14,542 bases of DNA from the NCBI GenBank assembly GCA_040905285.1, contig JBBDRV010000245.1:1-14542 (forward strand), written 5' to 3'. This DNA is from JBBDRV01 sp040905285 (GTDB lineage Bacteria; Bacteroidota; Rhodothermia; Balneolales; Balneolaceae). Every line of letters starts with the position of its first letter. The stretch's first letter is position 1. Under the pieces are notes generated by a model. That model had not been told where the DNA came from. It saw only the letters and a list, made by a program, of their open reading frames with translations, and searched no databases. Made by a program: the position numbers and the translations under genes. This document shows positions 13,792 to 14,542 of this stretch, one piece after another.

Positions 13792-14542
13792 AGGTATCTC
13801 CTCTTTCTGAATCCGCTATTCCGGCAAGATCCCTGTCGTATTCGATTCTCTTGTGTGTGAACTCATCCATAAATCCTTCCTCCAGGCTCTCTGATGCAGG
13901 CAGTTCTATAGTCAGCGAATTTACCGGCTGGTCATTGACATAAAGCCTGTAGCACAGATGGTATCCGGTTGCCAGGCCGGTTCGCCCTACAAACCCGATA
14001 ACCTGGCCCTGTTCTACTCGGGCTCCCGAGCGGATACCAGAAGCAAAGCCGTTCAGGTGGAGGTAAGCGGATTTATACCTGTTGTTGTGACGGATCTGTA
14101 CGATGTTTCCATTGCCTCCCCTCTTTCTGGCTTCTGTCACTACTCCGTCACCGATAGCAATAATCGGAGTACCACGAGGTGCCGCATAGTCCACGCCGTG
14201 ATGGGGCCTTCTTTCTTTCAGGATCGGGTGAAAGCGATTATGTGAAAACCCTGAGCTGACACGCTGATTATATTTGAACGGGGCTTTCAGAAGAGCTCTC
14301 TGGAGGCTGTTGCCCTCTTCATCAAAATAACCGTCCTGCTCCCCCTTTTCGAAGTAGTAAGCTCTTCGGTTCCGGCCCCTGTGTTGAAATTCCGCTGTAT
14401 GAACCCTCCCGACCGTGTAAAACTCGTCCCCGATATAAAGCTCGTCATAAATCACCTTGAACGAATCCCCCGGCCGCAGCAAAAAGAAATCGATTTCCCA
14501 GGCAAAGATATTCGCAATTTTTGATCCGAGAAGCTGCGACAG
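13757..14542 (-). CDS. M23-family (LytM-type) peptidoglycan metallopeptidase, partial at the right edge
   Basis: 261 residues are visible. The frame stays open to the window edge, so the N terminus is missing; a TTG at 14482 is not the real start, because upstream residues (KIANIFAWEIDFF) match the family's conserved pre-domain. The order is an OapA/LysM-like region, then LKAPF...RVSSGFS...RFHPILK, then the LytM domain. In visible numbering the zinc ligands are His114 and Asp118 (HHGVD), and catalytic histidines are His162 (YLHL) and His195. HLCYR replaces the usual HxH, putting Cys197 at the third ligand position, a variant I recall as common in Bacteroidota. It likely cuts peptidoglycan cross-links in the periplasm. 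The 3' end overlaps DUF58 by 35 bp. Confidence 0.92.
   Translation of the reverse strand: MSQLLGSKIANIFAWEIDFFLLRPGDSFKVIYDELYIGDEFYTVGRVHTAEFQHRGRNRRAYYFEKGEQDGYFDEEGNSLQRALLKAPFKYNQRVSSGFSHNRFHPILKERRPHHGVDYAAPRGTPIIAIGDGVVTEARKRGGNGNIVQIRHNNRYKSAYLHLNGFASGIRSGARVEQGQVIGFVGRTGLATGYHLCYRLYVNDQPVNSLTIELPASESLEEGFMDEFTHKRIEYDRDLAGIADSERGDTFSSVVSVGGRN

Overview
The window is ordinary chromosomal sequence, densely packed with housekeeping genes, from what looks like a member of the Bacteroidota/Balneolota/Chlorobiota (FCB) group; a marine or halophilic Balneolales or Rhodothermales relative is my best guess. The clues are the long-form PurC, the family-typical QueE and QueD, an M23 peptidase with the HLCYR variant often seen in Bacteroidota, a Rossmann-DUF2520 protein, a DUF58 protein, carotenoid synthesis, and start codons that mostly lack a Shine-Dalgarno sequence. 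No prophage, plasmid, CRISPR array, rRNA or tRNA gene is visible.

Layout: (a) 1-1234, minus strand: crtB (phytoene synthase), then 5 bases later the start of a biotin carboxylase that runs off the left edge. (b) 1235-1451: divergent control region with two related inverted repeats and a candidate promoter. (c) 1452-3464, plus strand: a LacI-family regulator and purC, 9 bases apart. (d) 3482-5258, minus strand: an overlapping queD-queE-SDR operon for queuosine precursor synthesis, with a long leader at 5259-5425. (e) 5571-6749: a secreted DUF4861 protein with its own promoter. (f) 6883-7784: an overlapping pair of envelope proteins of unknown function (DUF6152 and DUF6644). (g) 7850-9532: an intrinsic terminator, a Rossmann-DUF2520 protein and a 4'-phosphopantetheinyl transferase. 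(h) 9564-9725: a non-coding MITE-like element with inverted-repeat ends, lying directly upstream of lysS. (i) 9757-12517, plus strand: lysS and a LolC/LolE-type permease, 4 bases apart. (j) 12699-13791, plus strand: a cold-shock protein and a DUF58 protein, 7 bases apart. (k) 13757-14542, minus strand: an M23 peptidase entering from the right edge, whose 3' end overlaps the DUF58 gene by 35 bp.

Functional links: queD and queE supply successive steps toward 7-deazaguanine. The SDR translationally coupled to them resembles sepiapterin reductase at its C terminus, which is unexpected beside a clear QueD. The LacI-type protein may regulate itself, crtB and purC, because similar CCTGT/ACAGG palindromes lie just upstream of both divergent genes. 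LysS with the lipoprotein-transport permease, and DUF58 with the peptidase, are housekeeping and cell-envelope functions. I see no clear new multi-gene system. The most notable items are the MITE-like element and its sequence match to a distant hairpin, the LacI-purC coupling with paired palindromes, the SDR in the queuosine operon, and the DUF6152-DUF6644 pair.
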